Positions 27,801 through 40,662 of a stretch of DNA of 64,000 nt are shown here, piece after piece. This DNA is from Diprion similis (Eukaryota; Arthropoda; Insecta; Hymenoptera; Diprionidae), in the NCBI RefSeq assembly GCF_021155765.1, contig NC_060108.1:18005025-18069024 (forward strand), in the 5' to 3' direction. Position 1 is the first letter of the stretch. The number at the start of each line of letters is the position of its first letter. Under the pieces are notes generated by a model. It worked only from the letters and a program-made list of their open reading frames with translations. It did no database searches and was not told the DNA's origin. The translations under genes and the position numbers were made by a program.

Positions 27801-28944
27801 AATAATTTGACATAAGAAGGACGAGGAAAAAAAAAATATATTTAAATCTTGCAATATTCACCAGTTTCTCGTGTTTTTTTTTCTTTTTCTTTTTTTTTTT
27901 TTTTTTACTTCTGTCGTCATTGTTTCGGTACATTAATTATTTCTCTCCGAAAAGAAACTCAGGGTTAAGAAATTAAATATTTTCCGCAGATCGGACGAAA
28001 CGAGAAAATCAATATGGCCGCTGCGGCGTTGATGCGCTTGCAATTTTATTTCGGCAATAGAATCGTTTTTAGCGCCTTTCGATTGTCACGTCACACATAT
28101 CAATTGGACCGAAAAAATGACAAGAATGATTTCCGTATGAATTTCGTCATTACAGAAGTCTCGAAATCCAAAAATTCAACTTGCGAAAAATGATCTAATA
28201 CTTGACGTCTCTTATCCGATTTTTATTTTTATACCCTCCCACTCCCTCCCCAGAACTGATAGTGTAACTACACCAAAACTTATTACCCAATAATAATTAA
28301 TTCTTGCCCACTTTACAAATGTTTCGGGATATTACAAATTCTCAATGAATTACCCATATTATATACATATACATATACATATATATCCCTCATATGTATA
28401 TTCTTTTCCGTACTTTTATCGAGAGTCACCATGCATCACGAGTTCCTGCCAACAATAGCTAACGCAACAAAACACTCGGGTCGATAGTAAGTTTTACACA
28501 GGAATTTGTCTCGTAATTCGTTTCAACTATTCATATAAATCAGAAGTATAGAGAAGAAAAAAAAAAAAAAAAAGTAAAGTTAGAAATAAAACGACAAAAA
28601 AAAAACAACAAAAAACACGTCGATGCACACGCGTGAGATTTTATAAATTTAAGCGCGATATTAAACTCTCAGCCGCAATTTTTCTTTCTGTTTCCGAACC
28701 AGGGACACTCTCTTTGGACTACATATGAAAGTTTCTCTCTCCCCCTCACTCTCTCTCTCTCTCTCTTTCTCTCTCTTTTTTACTCTCGCTTTCCTCTTCT
28801 CCTTCAAGTTATATTAATAAACTTTATTGTCACCGTTTTATTTTCATCCATACTATGCCGGCCGCGAAGCACATACTTGCCCCGCGATCTTAGCACTCAT
28901 ACAAAATAACGTCGCGGTCCAGCTCTGTAATAAATGATACATAT

Positions 28945-28986
<42 letters not shown>

Positions 28987-29107
28987 ACACATACGCATGT
29001 CCGATATGTATAACGCCCACAATATCATAGAATTGGCTATGACTGCGTGTAACGAGCTGCGACAGTTTCTATAAGAAGTTTATACACTGTCTCAATTTTT
29101 TTTTATC
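24137..29107. other. Non-coding stretch with simple repeats
   Basis: No supported gene. It contains a pair of overlapping palindromic E-box-like sites at 24,435-24,454, a TA tract 24,795-24,830, a 73-codon plus-strand open frame at 27,074-27,295 that ends in a CT microsatellite, CT tracts near 28,736-28,778 and a CA tract 28,949-28,992. Sequence around 28,010-28,040 contains a GC-richer ATGGCCGCTGCGGCG patch. Confidence 0.5.
28949..28992. repeat. (CA)n microsatellite
   Basis: About 20 CA units with two CG interruptions at the 3' side. Confidence 0.9.
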
Positions 29108-29340
29108 ACGTTGAAGTTAGTAACGTTATCGTAATACAACGAATTATGATGAGGAAAAATCGTTATTTCGCATCCCTGGCGTTGTTTGAAATTCAGTAAA
29201 CATTAATAAAACAAGAGATACTCATATTTTGATATATCTTACAATTCGTTCATCCGGTCATCGCGAGGATAATAAAATAATGAATTTTCTCTCCAATATT
29301 TCGTTCCAATAACCTCACAAACTTCAACGTCGTAATGTTA
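29108..29340. mobile_element. MITE-like inverted-repeat element, copy 1 (inverted orientation)
   Basis: The left end ACGTTGAAGTTAGTAACG is mirrored at the right by AACTTCAACGT. The interior, read on the minus strand, contains GTTTACTGAATTTCAAA and a GCGAAATAACG-TTTTTCCT stretch also found in copies 2 and 4, so this copy lies in the opposite orientation. It is 233 bp with no coding capacity and lies about 1.5 kb upstream of the Venus kinase receptor coding start. Confidence 0.75.
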
Positions 29341-29640
29341 TTTACTCCACTATTTCTATTTATCTCCTGTCCCTAATTCAATACACTATAGTAGCCAATT
29401 TTCTTGATTTTATTATCGAATCATAATTTTTGCCAATATTGATCCAACCTGTCACGTCGCATGTGTATATATTAGAAATGATTTTTCATATCTACAACAA
29501 CTGTATACTTGCACCTGTACAATTTAACTGTACATTAGCACCTTTATACGTCGACACTTTTCGTCGAATTTTTAGAACTCGTCATTACACGTGCGAAAAA
29601 TGTCAACTTTAGCCGGGATTAAGGCCGTTGAATATATAAC

Positions 29641-29643
<3 letters not shown>

Positions 29644-29694
<51 letters not shown>
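29644..29694. repeat. (AT)n microsatellite
   Basis: About 25 uninterrupted AT units. Confidence 0.95.
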
Positions 29695-29698
<4 letters not shown>

Positions 29699-30847
29699 GA
29701 ATAGTATAGGTATATTATATACAAATATACCCAGTCCATGGCGGTGCGGGTGGAGGGAGGGGACTCAAGGCTTTTGACAAACGGATAAACAGCTGGCATT
29801 TTATAAGACGATGAAAAAATAAAAGAAAAACAAACAAACTCAAAATTGCCTGAGCTGTTGACTTAAATATTATTCAGCTATTGTGTATGTATACACACAC
29901 ATATATATATATATATACACACACACACATATATTCTTGAAGTTTCGATGCGTGTGTCTGATGCTTAGGTATAATAAACTAAATTACAAAGAATAAAGAA
30001 GGGGGAGAAGAAGGAAAAAAGAATGAAAAAGAAAAAACCTCGAAAGTAACACGGAATGTACGTGAATTTTTCAACTTATTGCATCTATATATGATATAAC
30101 TCTTATACATATAATAATATACATATAGTACAGTTATTTATTATTGTTATTACTATTATTATACGTCACATCTACAGACATCTGTATAATTATTTTTATA
30201 ATCCGCTGTAGAAAACTTCTTATAAAATCTTACGAAAAAATACAAAATTTCAGCTGTTTATCCCTTTGTCAAAAGCTTTGATTATACCTATTATATATAG
30301 TATATATATCCATATATACATATATGCAGATATAAAACTTCAGTATATTAATCACGTTTAAACGGATTGTTACGAAATTGTTAAATAGGTATATGTAGAA
30401 TGAGGATAAATAGATACATAGAAATAATATGCCGACAATCATCTCCAGCGTACACTTTATCTATATCAATCGCACAATTACATCTCGGCTGTGTGATATA
30501 TGTATACATATATGTATAAGTGTAATACATAAAAGACTCTATTGGCAAATCGGGGCTCAACGGTCAGTAATATAATCGAAATAAAAATGAAATAACAGCA
30601 ACGAAATGAGATACATATTTGTATAATAGACTAATTTCGATGAAACCTTTTTTTCAAATATTTCTATGCTATAGAAATCCCACACTTTTTCCAAGTTTCC
30701 GAAACAATCCATCAATATCTATTACGCAAAATCTATTTACACAACCTTCATGTTCTTGTCGTATTTGTCTTTCCTCTGTTCTATTCGTTGATTCAAAGTT
30801 TTGCCATTGATCCTATAAATTTCAACAGGTAACGACGAATTGACGAA

Positions 30848-33800
30848 ATGTTTCAAAGTCCAGGGTGTCTTTTATACCTCCTGGCCGTCTGCGCGATGCT
30901 GCAATTCGGCCATGGTGATCAGTGCTTAACGAGGCGTATATTCAAAGGTTAGTACCTCCGTAAATATATTGTTTACAACGAATCATTGCGTAACACTTGT
31001 CATCCACCGACAACAATAACTGGTCGAGAAGATAAAGAAGATGTAATATTCATTGTACGCTTCTCAGAACGACGCGACGAGGCTGAAGTTCGTAACGTTA
31101 TCGTAACGATGCTTTGAGATAAAATCACGGTTTTTTTTATTTTTGCAAAGATTTTCAAGTAACTAGGATTGGAAAGTATAAGTTTGTTTTGTTTCATTAC
31201 GGTTTACTGAATTTCAAACTGTTCAAAAATTGTGAAATAACGCTTTTTCCTTGGCACGAATTGTTACGATAACGTTACTAACTTCAACGTGATCGTATTG
31301 ACTATTTACGCGTCACACGGTGTGTAACAAGTCGATGAAATTTTTTTGTCAATAAATCCCACGAAAAAATGTACATATATATATAATCGGTTAATTGCGA
31401 GATTCGTTTTTCCTCATTCAATTTTGCAAATTCAATTATTATCACTGTGGATAAAAATTTCATGCAGCGCACAGGTATAATGTGTATAAATGACGAACAG
31501 CAACGTACTAAAAATTCCAGAAGTAACGCCGAAGCGGATCGTTCAATCGGAAGGAAAATCATTGGACATCAGATTCGAATTATCGAGACGAGTAACGCAG
31601 CGTTTGACGTCCAGAATAATGAAAATATTCCTGACCGAGGTGCTCGGTTACTCGGCCGTTTCGCTAGTTGAAAAAGACGATCATTTTAACGCAGCGGAGG
31701 TTTTTGGTAGACTGTCGGAAGCCCAACACCCTGAAAGCATGTGAGTTCACGTAAGAAGTAAAAAAAAAAATGAATACACAAAAAGATGAATCGAAATTTA
31801 GTCATTAAAAACGACAAAGTATCGACTAACCGTATAGGTATATCGTGATACGAAGAGAAATCTAATAGCAACTAATAATAGCAATTAATAAGCAACGATA
31901 TATTATTCAACGATGATCATTCATTTTACAACGAATACCAAAAAGAATAAAATTTCGTTGCCTGAGCATGATTATGAAATCATTAGACCGTGACGATATT
32001 CTCTCGTGAGTAAGGAATATTAATTTCTTTTCAATAAAACCACCTCCACCACTACTACTACTACCATGATTCCAGAATACCGGAAACAATGGTGAACATG
32101 GAAGTGTGGCTTCCAGTGCAAACGGACACAGCAGTTTACATGGAGTACTACCACGTAAAGGAGTGCGGTTTTGCGGCACCACCAGGCTACTTCGGATGGT
32201 TCGTGCCGCGAAAATTGTGGAAATCGAACCGGATGTCAAGCAGCTGGGAGATGTTCGCTGATAGCGAAAGAGCGTCAAATTTTCAACCAGAGAACGAGAT
32301 CATCGACGAAATAAAAAAGGCAACGCTGATACCGGGCTCCAATTACCAGCATTACTGCACCCAGAAGGATAAATGTCAGGAAGGATTTTACGTGCCGGAT
32401 CGATGCGCGAAAAAGAAAAGTAGTTCTTCAACGAACACGTTACTCGGTGATGACGAGGAACGAGGTGTAACGGATAGTTGCGCCCTCCTGCTGACGAGCG
32501 ATCCCGACGTGACGAGTTTCGTCAAGGATGACATAGAGCGTCTGAAATTGTACGTCAAGGTCGCCTGGGTAGGTCCGCATTTAAAGAACCTTACCGAATG
32601 GATCACAGATCGATACGCGGGCTCAAAATCCAACAGATCGTTGGTCATACTTCACTGGAATCCCAGCGACCTTGTACCGAGTGATCGGGACTTCGTATCC
32701 GTTGATTTTCCAAGATGTGACTTGAACGACGAGAAGTGTCCCTACGGTTCGAATAGATTGACGAAGCTGGTCTGGGCCGAGCTTGAAAAGATAGCGAAAA
32801 TCGCTTACCAGACGATAAAGAACGCGTATTTCAACAGTAGCATGTATCAGGATCTGATCGCCAGTTACAACAACGACACGTCCGAGGAAAAGGTCGCCTG
32901 CGATTGGCTCAACAGAAATCTTGAGTGGACGTTGAAGAACTGGGGAACCGAGGATAAGAACAAGACCGTCCTTACCATAGGAGGTATCTTTCCGATGACC
33001 GGCTCATCGTACAAGGCTAGATCGATCCTGGTAGCGGCAAACATGGCAACGGAATCCGTCAACTCCAACAACACCATCCTCAAGGACTACAGCGTCGACC
33101 TCCTGGCTCACGACGGACAGTGCAAGTCGGACATGGTGATGAAGTCGTTCATTGACTACATCATTTATCGGTACCAGACGCTGATCGGGATCCTGGGTCC
33201 AGCGTGCTCGGAAACCCTCGAACCGTTGATCGGTGTCTCGAAGCAGTACAACACCATGATAGTCAGCTACAGCGCGGAGGGTTCGAGCTTCGATGACAGG
33301 ACGAGCTATCCTTACTTCTTTCGCACCATTGGCGAGAACAAGCAGTACAAACACGTCTACCTTCAGCTGTTGGAGAAGATGGGATGGCGCAGGGTGGCCG
33401 CCCTGACTGAGGACGGTCAGAAGTACACCGAGTACATATCACACATGCAGGACTTTCTCCAGGAGAACGGAATCACGTTTGTCGACAATGCTAAGTACCC
33501 GAGGGATAGGGAGATCGACGTTATGCGGAGGGTGAGTTTTCATGTCTATGATTATTCTTCTTCTTCTTCTTCTACTTCTTCTTCTTCTTCGATAATTATG
33601 AAAAATATTCCATTGTGTTATGATTCGGAAAGAGAGCATCGCGGCGTGCATGGTATCGCGTTCAATGTGTACAGCTGCGATAACATAATTCACTTAGGTA
33701 CACACAATACGATATGCAGTGAAAAAAAGCGAGCGAAGAACAGCGACGGGTACAACAACATTGGTTTGATGTTGTTCCTCTCATTCTCCGATTCCGAAGA

Positions 33801-36481
33801 TAAATTATTGTTGTTTGTTACAGTATTTGGATAACCTGAAGAAGAAACGAGCGAGAATTATTATAGCCGACGTTTACGACGAAGTCGCGAGGCAAGTCAT
33901 GTGCCAGGCTTACAAGCTGGAAATGACTGCCTATCACGTGAGTATACCTTAATGTTATAATAATGAAGAGAATTAGTTTTCACTCTGAGTTTATTTTTGC
34001 ACATTCTTTTTCTCACCCGTCTCCTCGGCCAAACGAATAACCGTTACACGTACCATATCGAAGCATTTAAAAACACGACTCGCGACGACGAAATAGTTTT
34101 TCCGTTCTTTGGAGAATGTAAAACTATTACCTAAAACCGTGTATATCGATTCTACGGAATATGTTTATTAGATGAAACGTCCTCGAGCATTTGAAACGAA
34201 ACGATTTGATTCTAAAATTATTCCAAAAACTCTCCGCTCACTTTCTTTCAGGTATTATACGTGAAAACGTGAAGTTTTTGAATCAGGAATAGAATATCCA
34301 AACATTAGGGTTTCGTCGTAGTATTCTTTGGAGCGAATTTCAGAAATCTCTATTAACACGAAGGCCAAAAGATCCTACGAACGTAATTTCCGCAGGGTTA
34401 CGTCTGGTTCCTTCCGTTGTGGTTACTACCTGGTTGGTACGAGACGGAGCGTTACAACGCCGAGGGTGAAACTGTGCCGTGTTCTAACGCAGAAATGGCG
34501 AAAGCTGTGAACGGCTACCTGGGAATAACGCACTCCTTTTGGGCCCCGGACGACGAGATTATGCAGGAAAACATAACGGTGAAAGAATGGCGTCAACGTT
34601 ACGAAGCCAAGTGCGAGAAGCAGAATCTTCTGCCGTCCGATTACGCCGGTTACGCTTACGACGCGACCTGGACCTACGCCTACGCGATGGACCAGCTGCT
34701 GGCAGAAAACGAGAGCTACGTGTTCGCTCTTCACCACGAACAAACGGCGAAGAGACTCAAGGACATAATAAGCCGCACAGACTTCTACGGAGTGTCAGGA
34801 AGGATAAAGTTCCTTGGAGGAGCCTCGCGGATATCCGTCGTTGAAATCGTTCAGCACGTCAATAACGAGACGAAGAAAATCGGCCTGTTTCATCCCAACG
34901 TATCGGACACTCACAACGAAGTTATGGGCGGTCATTTGGACCTCAATATGTCCGCGATAGTATGGCTAACTGGGGAAAAACCTGACGATGGAACTTTGAA
35001 GCCAGACAAATGCGTGTTTTCCAGTATCGCCGAACTTCTCGATGTAACCTGCGAAGTTGCCATCATCATCGTAAATATCATCGGTTTTAGTTGTCTTGGC
35101 ATCCTACTCATCGCCGGGTTCGTCGTGATAAAGAGAAAGTTAGTACCTTACGTTATATTACAACGAATACGTCGTCGTATAATATTTTATCCAAACGATC
35201 TTAACGACACTTCGAACGAGGCTGAAGTTAGTAACGTCAACGTAACGATACATCATGAGAAAAAAAATCTGTGTTGGATAATTTTAGGATGACTTTCAAG
35301 GAATTGGATTTTCAAAATCAATGTATATTCTTTTCATAATGGTCTACTGAACCTCAAGTTAGGTAACTTCATCCTCGCGTGACTTCGATTCACCGCCAAA
35401 CGTTACAGACAATTAAAGTACTTTTGTTACTTTTCCTAACTTGTGTGAAAATAAATAGTCGTTTGCTTTTTGTTGATTCCGCATTGTTTTCTCCAGATAC
35501 GATGAGAAAGTTCGTCTGCACGAGAGGTACATGAAATCGCTTGGAATCGACTTGCTGCAAACGGACACATCGGGTCTAGATAAATGGGAAATACCGCGTG
35601 AATGTGTCGTGATAAATCGCAAGCTTGGTGAGGGAGCTTTCGGCACCGTTTACGGAGGCGAAGCTTTCTTCGCGGAAAAAGGATGGCTCGCCGTGGCGGT
35701 AAAGACGTTGAAAGTTGGAAGTTCGACCGAAGAGAAATTGGACTTTTTGAGCGAGGTCGAAGTGATGAAGCGTTTCGAGCACAAGAACATCATCAAACTT
35801 CTCGGCGTCTGTATTAAGTGCGAACCGGTTTACACGGTTATGGAATTCATGCTGTACGGGGATTTGAAAACCTATCTCTTAGCCAGGCGTCACCTCGTCA
35901 ACGATCGCAATTACGAAGAATCCGATGAAATATCTAGCAAAAAATTAACCGCTATGGCTCTCGATGTGGCAAGAGCTCTCAGCTATTTGGCACAGCTGAA
36001 ATACGTTCACAGGTACCAATTTTATTAAATTCGATTCAATTATACTTATTGTCAGTTACATACAAAATCGAATTACTTTTTTTTCACATACGAATCATAA
36101 TCGCACTTCAAATCACGAGAATCGACAAGTTTTCAACGTAAGGAAAATTATCAAAGATCGGTATATAGATTTCGTTTCTACAAGTCTCGAGAGGCGACGA
36201 TAGAAAGTAATACATTTATTTATCCAAAAACTAACGACAGAACAAAAATTTTCCGAACCAAAAAATCAAAAACCGGTACTACGATAATATTATTCAATAA
36301 CCACACTAGTAATCATAACGTTTATAATAGTTCGGTTAATGAACAGACTGAAGACGTGTAATAAAATTGTTTACGCACCGGTATCGACGACGACGTGTTT
36401 AGTTAGTTATTTTAGATCAGATTCCCATTAACAACAACGCGGGCTTCGCTCGGTGTGACTCTATACATACATGATATATAT

Positions 36482-36523
<42 letters not shown>

Positions 36524-38166
36524 CTAAGCGCGTTGTCGTTAATGGGAACCTGATGTATACATAAATATGTACAGATATATAAATAATTACATATAGGCGA
36601 TAGTATGATTTCTCCACATTATTATGCACGTTCGTTGGTTTATTCCAGAGACATAGCATCGCGTAACTGTCTGGTGAATGCTCAACGTGTTGTAAAATTG
36701 GGTGACTTTGGTATGACTAGACCAATGTACGAGAACGACTACTATAAATTCAACAGAAAAGGTAAGCAGCAACAAGTGATAACTGACGATGAAACAGGTT
36801 TATCCCTCCTGTCCGCCGACCCGATTCAACGGTTGAAGTCAGGCGAGATTGAAGTTAGTAACATTGTCGTACATATATGTATAACGAAAGATTTTGAAAA
36901 AAAAAATCACTACTTACTTATTTTCACAACGACTTTGGGTGAATGAAGATTTTTGAATTGAGTATGTTTGTAGCTTTGTTACGGTTTACTGTATTTCAAA
37001 GAATTCCAAAAATCGCGAAGCAACGGTTTTTCCTATGCATACCGCGTTGCGGTAACGTTACTAACATCAACATCCGTGTTTCAACATAGTGAAATTGAGC
37101 GAAATCCATGAAATTCAAATTCAAGGAATGCTACCGGTGAGATGGATGGCCCCCGAATCCCTGGGTCTGGGAATATTCACACCAGCATCCGACGTGTGGT
37201 CCTACGGTGTTCTACTCTACGAAATAATAACCTTCGGAAGTTTTCCTTTCCAAGGTTTGAGCAACAACGAGGTACTGGAGCACGTCAAGACGGGACACAC
37301 GATAACCATTCCATCTGGAATAAAGGCTCCCCTGTAAGATCTTAAAAAATAGCTTCGAATGAACCACTTGAGAAAGTCGAACTCGTTTCATCCAGAATTA
37401 TGTCCAAGTGTGTAATATTTACTTCTTCTTTTTCTCGGTCGGCGTTCAAAGGGAAAACCTTATACGTTCCTGCTGGAAAATCGACCACAAGTTGCGACCA
37501 AACGCGCCGGAAATCGTCGACGTCCTCGCCACAAATCCGCGGCTGTTATCGCCGTGCCTTGACGTCCCCTTGGCGAGTGTGCAGCTCGAGCACACGGGTC
37601 AAGTCGACATTCAGCTGCCGGAAAAGTTCCGTAAATTTTCTGTATCGATGAGGAGATCGTCGCAGAGCGCGGCTTCACCGTCGTCGAGAACACTGACGAC
37701 TTCCGTCGTGAGTTCCAAAACGCCGCTGATGATGGGAATCGAAGATGACAGAAGGACCATCGGAAGTGGTCGAGAATTGAATCGCGACAGTTTCATAAGC
37801 GCGAGACCATCAGGCTTTGGTAACTTGACAGAAACGACGGGGGAGAGTTCAAGGCCTTTGCTGATGACGGATAACGGCGGACTTCCGGTTGTCGAGAACT
37901 CCGATTCCGATCAGAAATCCAAATACCTCGAATTGCAGCGTTTCGTAAGCGGCGGAAATTCCGCGGACGGTGGTGATAAAATTTCGGCGAGATACGTGAA
38001 CATGCGACCGGGAATGGACGCGGAAATTGCCGGAATATGCGAGAAAAACGTTGATCATGGCAACGTTTTTTCGACGACGACGACGACGAAGACTCCCGAA
38101 GCTCGTGCCAACGGCGACGTTACCGAGGGGCATGACCCCCTGATTCAACGCGCACCTTTCCTTTGA
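30848..38166 (+). CDS. VKR: Venus kinase receptor (Venus flytrap receptor tyrosine kinase), complete, nine coding exons
   Basis: Single-pass receptor tyrosine kinase with a Venus flytrap ectodomain. Exons: 30848-30947, 31521-31740, 32076-33531, 33824-33937, 34396-35138, 35497-36012, 36649-36761, 37126-37333, 37452-38166; 4185 nt, 1394 aa, all phases consistent. Domains: signal peptide (about 1-23); N-terminal extracellular region (35-400) resembling a periplasmic binding fold; flytrap domain from about 404 to 830; membrane segment about 850-875; kinase about 915-1190 with glycine loop G922-E-G-A-F-G927, Lys947 in VAVK, HRDIASRN (1049-1056), DFG 1069-1071, an insulin-receptor-like YENDYY activation loop (1077-1082) and VRWMAPES; then a Ser/Thr-rich tail. 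The exon 8 acceptor at 37,125 was preferred over one at 37,089 because it gives the normal RKGMLPVRW sequence. An AG at 30,828 suggests a spliced 5' UTR exon upstream. In mosquitoes VKR is reported as the receptor for ovary ecdysteroidogenic hormone; a reproductive role here is inference. Confidence 0.93.
31083..31290. mobile_element. MITE-like inverted-repeat element, copy 2 (VKR intron 1)
   Basis: Ends GCTGAAGTTCGTAACGTTA and TAACGTTACTAACTTCAACG are inverted copies, and the interior contains TTACGGTTTACTGAATTTCA. It lies wholly within the first intron of the Venus kinase receptor. Confidence 0.8.
35218..35376. mobile_element. MITE-like inverted-repeat element, copy 3 (VKR intron 5, shorter)
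   Basis: Left end GAGGCTGAAGTTAGTAACG and right end TAACTTCATCCTC are inverted. At about 159 bp it is shorter and more diverged than copies 2 and 4, though a GGTCTACTGAACCTCAA segment corresponds to their TTTACTGAATTTCAA core. Confidence 0.65.
36417..36553. mobile_element. Second inverted-repeat element with AT-repeat core (VKR intron 6)
   Basis: Left end TCAGATTCCCATTAACAACA and right end, reverse-complemented TCAGGTTCCCATTAACGACA, match over about 25 bp (the match continues into ACGCG) with two differences. The 137-bp element encloses a TA microsatellite (about 36,485-36,521). It is unrelated in sequence to the GAAGTTAGTAACG family in the same gene. Confidence 0.75.
36845..37074. mobile_element. 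MITE-like inverted-repeat element, copy 4 (VKR intron 7)
   Basis: Left end GAGATTGAAGTTAGTAACAT and right end GTAACGTTACTAACATCAAC are inverted, and the interior contains GTTACGGTTTACTGTATTTC. It ends about 50 bp before the exon 8 acceptor at 37,125. Confidence 0.8.
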
Positions 38167-38666
38167 CGTCACAACCCTGTTTTGTCACATTGCGTGCAGG
38201 ATTACGAACCTACGATTAAACCAGTGTCACGCCTTCTTCTAGCCCAATTTATCAATTTTTGTGTGCGATGTACGCAGGGTTATGAAATGTGCAAACGTGT
38301 ATACATATACAGTACAAGATGCGCGTCCGTCACATCGTTAATGGCGCCATTAAGGTGTATTATATTTGACAAATTAAGGTAGATTGTTTGCCCGGGCAGA
38401 AATTGAGTCGTTATACATATAACAAGAATGATAAATTAAAATGCAAGTGACCTATAAAGCGTGAGAATATTTATAGGCGTCAATCGACATTCGAGAAATA
38501 CTTTTCTTTCTCAACGATCTTTGTCGAAAATCGATCACAGGAAAGCCACGATGTTGAATATACGTATATGTGAATCCCTCGAAATAATTTTTGTACAAAA
38601 TCACACTACCTCAGAGGGTTATTCAACTTAGGAGAAATGATTCTTCCGCCTTAGAAGGTTTGAAGA

Positions 38667-38706
<40 letters not shown>

Positions 38707-38934
38707 GGCAGGTGTACAACAATTTCCACAGTATTTATTTATTTGTTTATTCAAGACAAATATTGACCTTTTTAATATTAGTATCTCAAAACTTTGGAAC
38801 TTTTCTACAGTCTCAGGAAAAAGAAAGACAGATTTCGTAACGAATTTTTTTAATCCTTTCCTTGTTGTATGAAACAATTGCGTCCTGTATTTTTGAAGAA
38901 GAATCCTCACTTCAAGAGCACAACTTTCGTTTCA

Positions 38935-38940
38935 AATAAA
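38935..38940 (+). terminator. Candidate polyadenylation signal for VKR
   Basis: AATAAA about 770 bp after the VKR stop codon, in a sequence turning A-rich. Placement is inference. Confidence 0.35.
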
Positions 38941-40633
38941 AAAACTTTGGCAATATTTTAAATATATACTTCTATGATGGATATAATTATTATATTATAT
39001 AGATTGATTTTCATCAGGCTAATTCTGTCTGAATGAGAGAAAACGTTGTTCCTTCTCACAACAGTCATCGTATAACATTCCGAAAAGCATCTAAACATAT
39101 ATATATATATATATATAATAAGCAATTGTTATGAATAAATTTTGAGAATTGAAGTAGAATTTTAATGCGTGATAAGCAAGGGCTTTGACTAACAAATTGA
39201 CTTCCACGAACTTTTTTTTTATTGCTAGTACCTTTCGTTTAACAATTTTTCACATTCATCGCCGACTTCGATGACCTCCTACCTCATAACCTTTCTTCAT
39301 TTCAAAGAGCTTGCTATTTATTGCTCACACGTTACATACGAATCATTGTTGCATATAATAAACTAACGAATATCAAGTCGGCAAAAATGTCAAAAATTGT
39401 ATAAACACGCAACTCTGCAACTATACAAGATACTACCTCAATTGTGCGAAGTTGATTCACCCACGAGTATGTTTATGTTAAAAGAAAAATTTTTTAAAAA
39501 TGTCCGCTATAAATGCAGGAGTTATTATATTCCCGGAAGTGCATTCGTACTGTTGAAAAATAAAAATGAATATACGTATAGAATGAAAACCGGAAACCAA
39601 AAAACTCGCTATAAGAATCCTATGTAATAATAATATTTAACATTAATGTAAATGACAAGAATATTCTATTATGGTGTAAAATATACACTGTAAAATTGAA
39701 ATGAAAATATCCCAATTTTATTTGTATATATAGTATAATAAACGTACAAATATTTACGTCACTTTATACGAGTATGAAATATACATGTATTTTAGGCTGT
39801 GACGTGTATCGTGAATAACGTAACGAGAATACACTACACGAGTGAACTAATTACAAGCATAAAATTATAGCTTTATTTGCCATATTTATAATTCTTATTA
39901 ATTTATTAAATAGACGAATAATTATGAAAAATCCTATCGAATGTGAATGAAAGGATAATTTATTTTTGACGCAGGTGCACATAAATATACGTTCGAAAAC
40001 ACACCGTTTTGTTATTACGGGATTCGCTCGCAATTCAATTGTAAAACACTTTCAATTCATCAGCCCGCGTTATAATCGGGAAAAAAAAATGTGTCGTGCA
40101 TGCGTCAATCGGTTTGTACATACATACTTTAAAAAATACTTGATTTGTAGAGGTACATCGTATCTACCTATACCTATAGCATTTGATTTGTAAAGTGCGC
40201 CGGTCGCAAGTCGGATTTATAAAACTGTTTATATTACAAATAATATGGTATAATATTACTTATACATATATAATGCTGGGCATTTTCACGAAAACGTACA
40301 CGTCTCTGATGCACGCTTGCATAATAAAATATGAGAAAATAATAAACTGTCGATTATTTATTTTTTTTATATAAGGAACATGACTTCTTTAACCCTAGAA
40401 CAGTAATGTTGTTAATTTTGATTTTTTTTTTTTTTTTTTTACCTACTCCGGTAAAGAAAGGTAAAAAAAAGCGCCCGAATCTTGTAATTTTTGTTTTAAT
40501 AAAGAACCACATGGGCGAAAAAAATTTTTGTTCTCAAGTTTCAAAAACTTTGTGAAAAATTAGTAAGCCGAACACGAAAATGTAAGCAGTTCGCTGGCGT
40601 CGAGAAGTTTACATTCAAATGGGGTGTTTTTAG

Positions 40634-40662
40634 CCCCCCCCCCCCCCCCCCCCCCCGCCCCC
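40634..40662. repeat. Poly-C run (23 C, G, 5 C)
   Basis: A C homopolymer broken once by G; one of four long G/C homopolymers in the window. Confidence 0.95.

Noticed and set aside
33004-33354. Minus-strand frame antisense to the VKR flytrap exon
   Set aside because: A shadow of GC-richer VKR coding sequence; splice phases and family motifs support only the plus strand.
33532-33834. Extension of the VKR exon 3 frame past 33,531
   Set aside because: The frame stays open by chance through a TTC repeat, but a GTGAGT donor at 33,532 and an acceptor at 33,823 restore the flytrap domain in phase.
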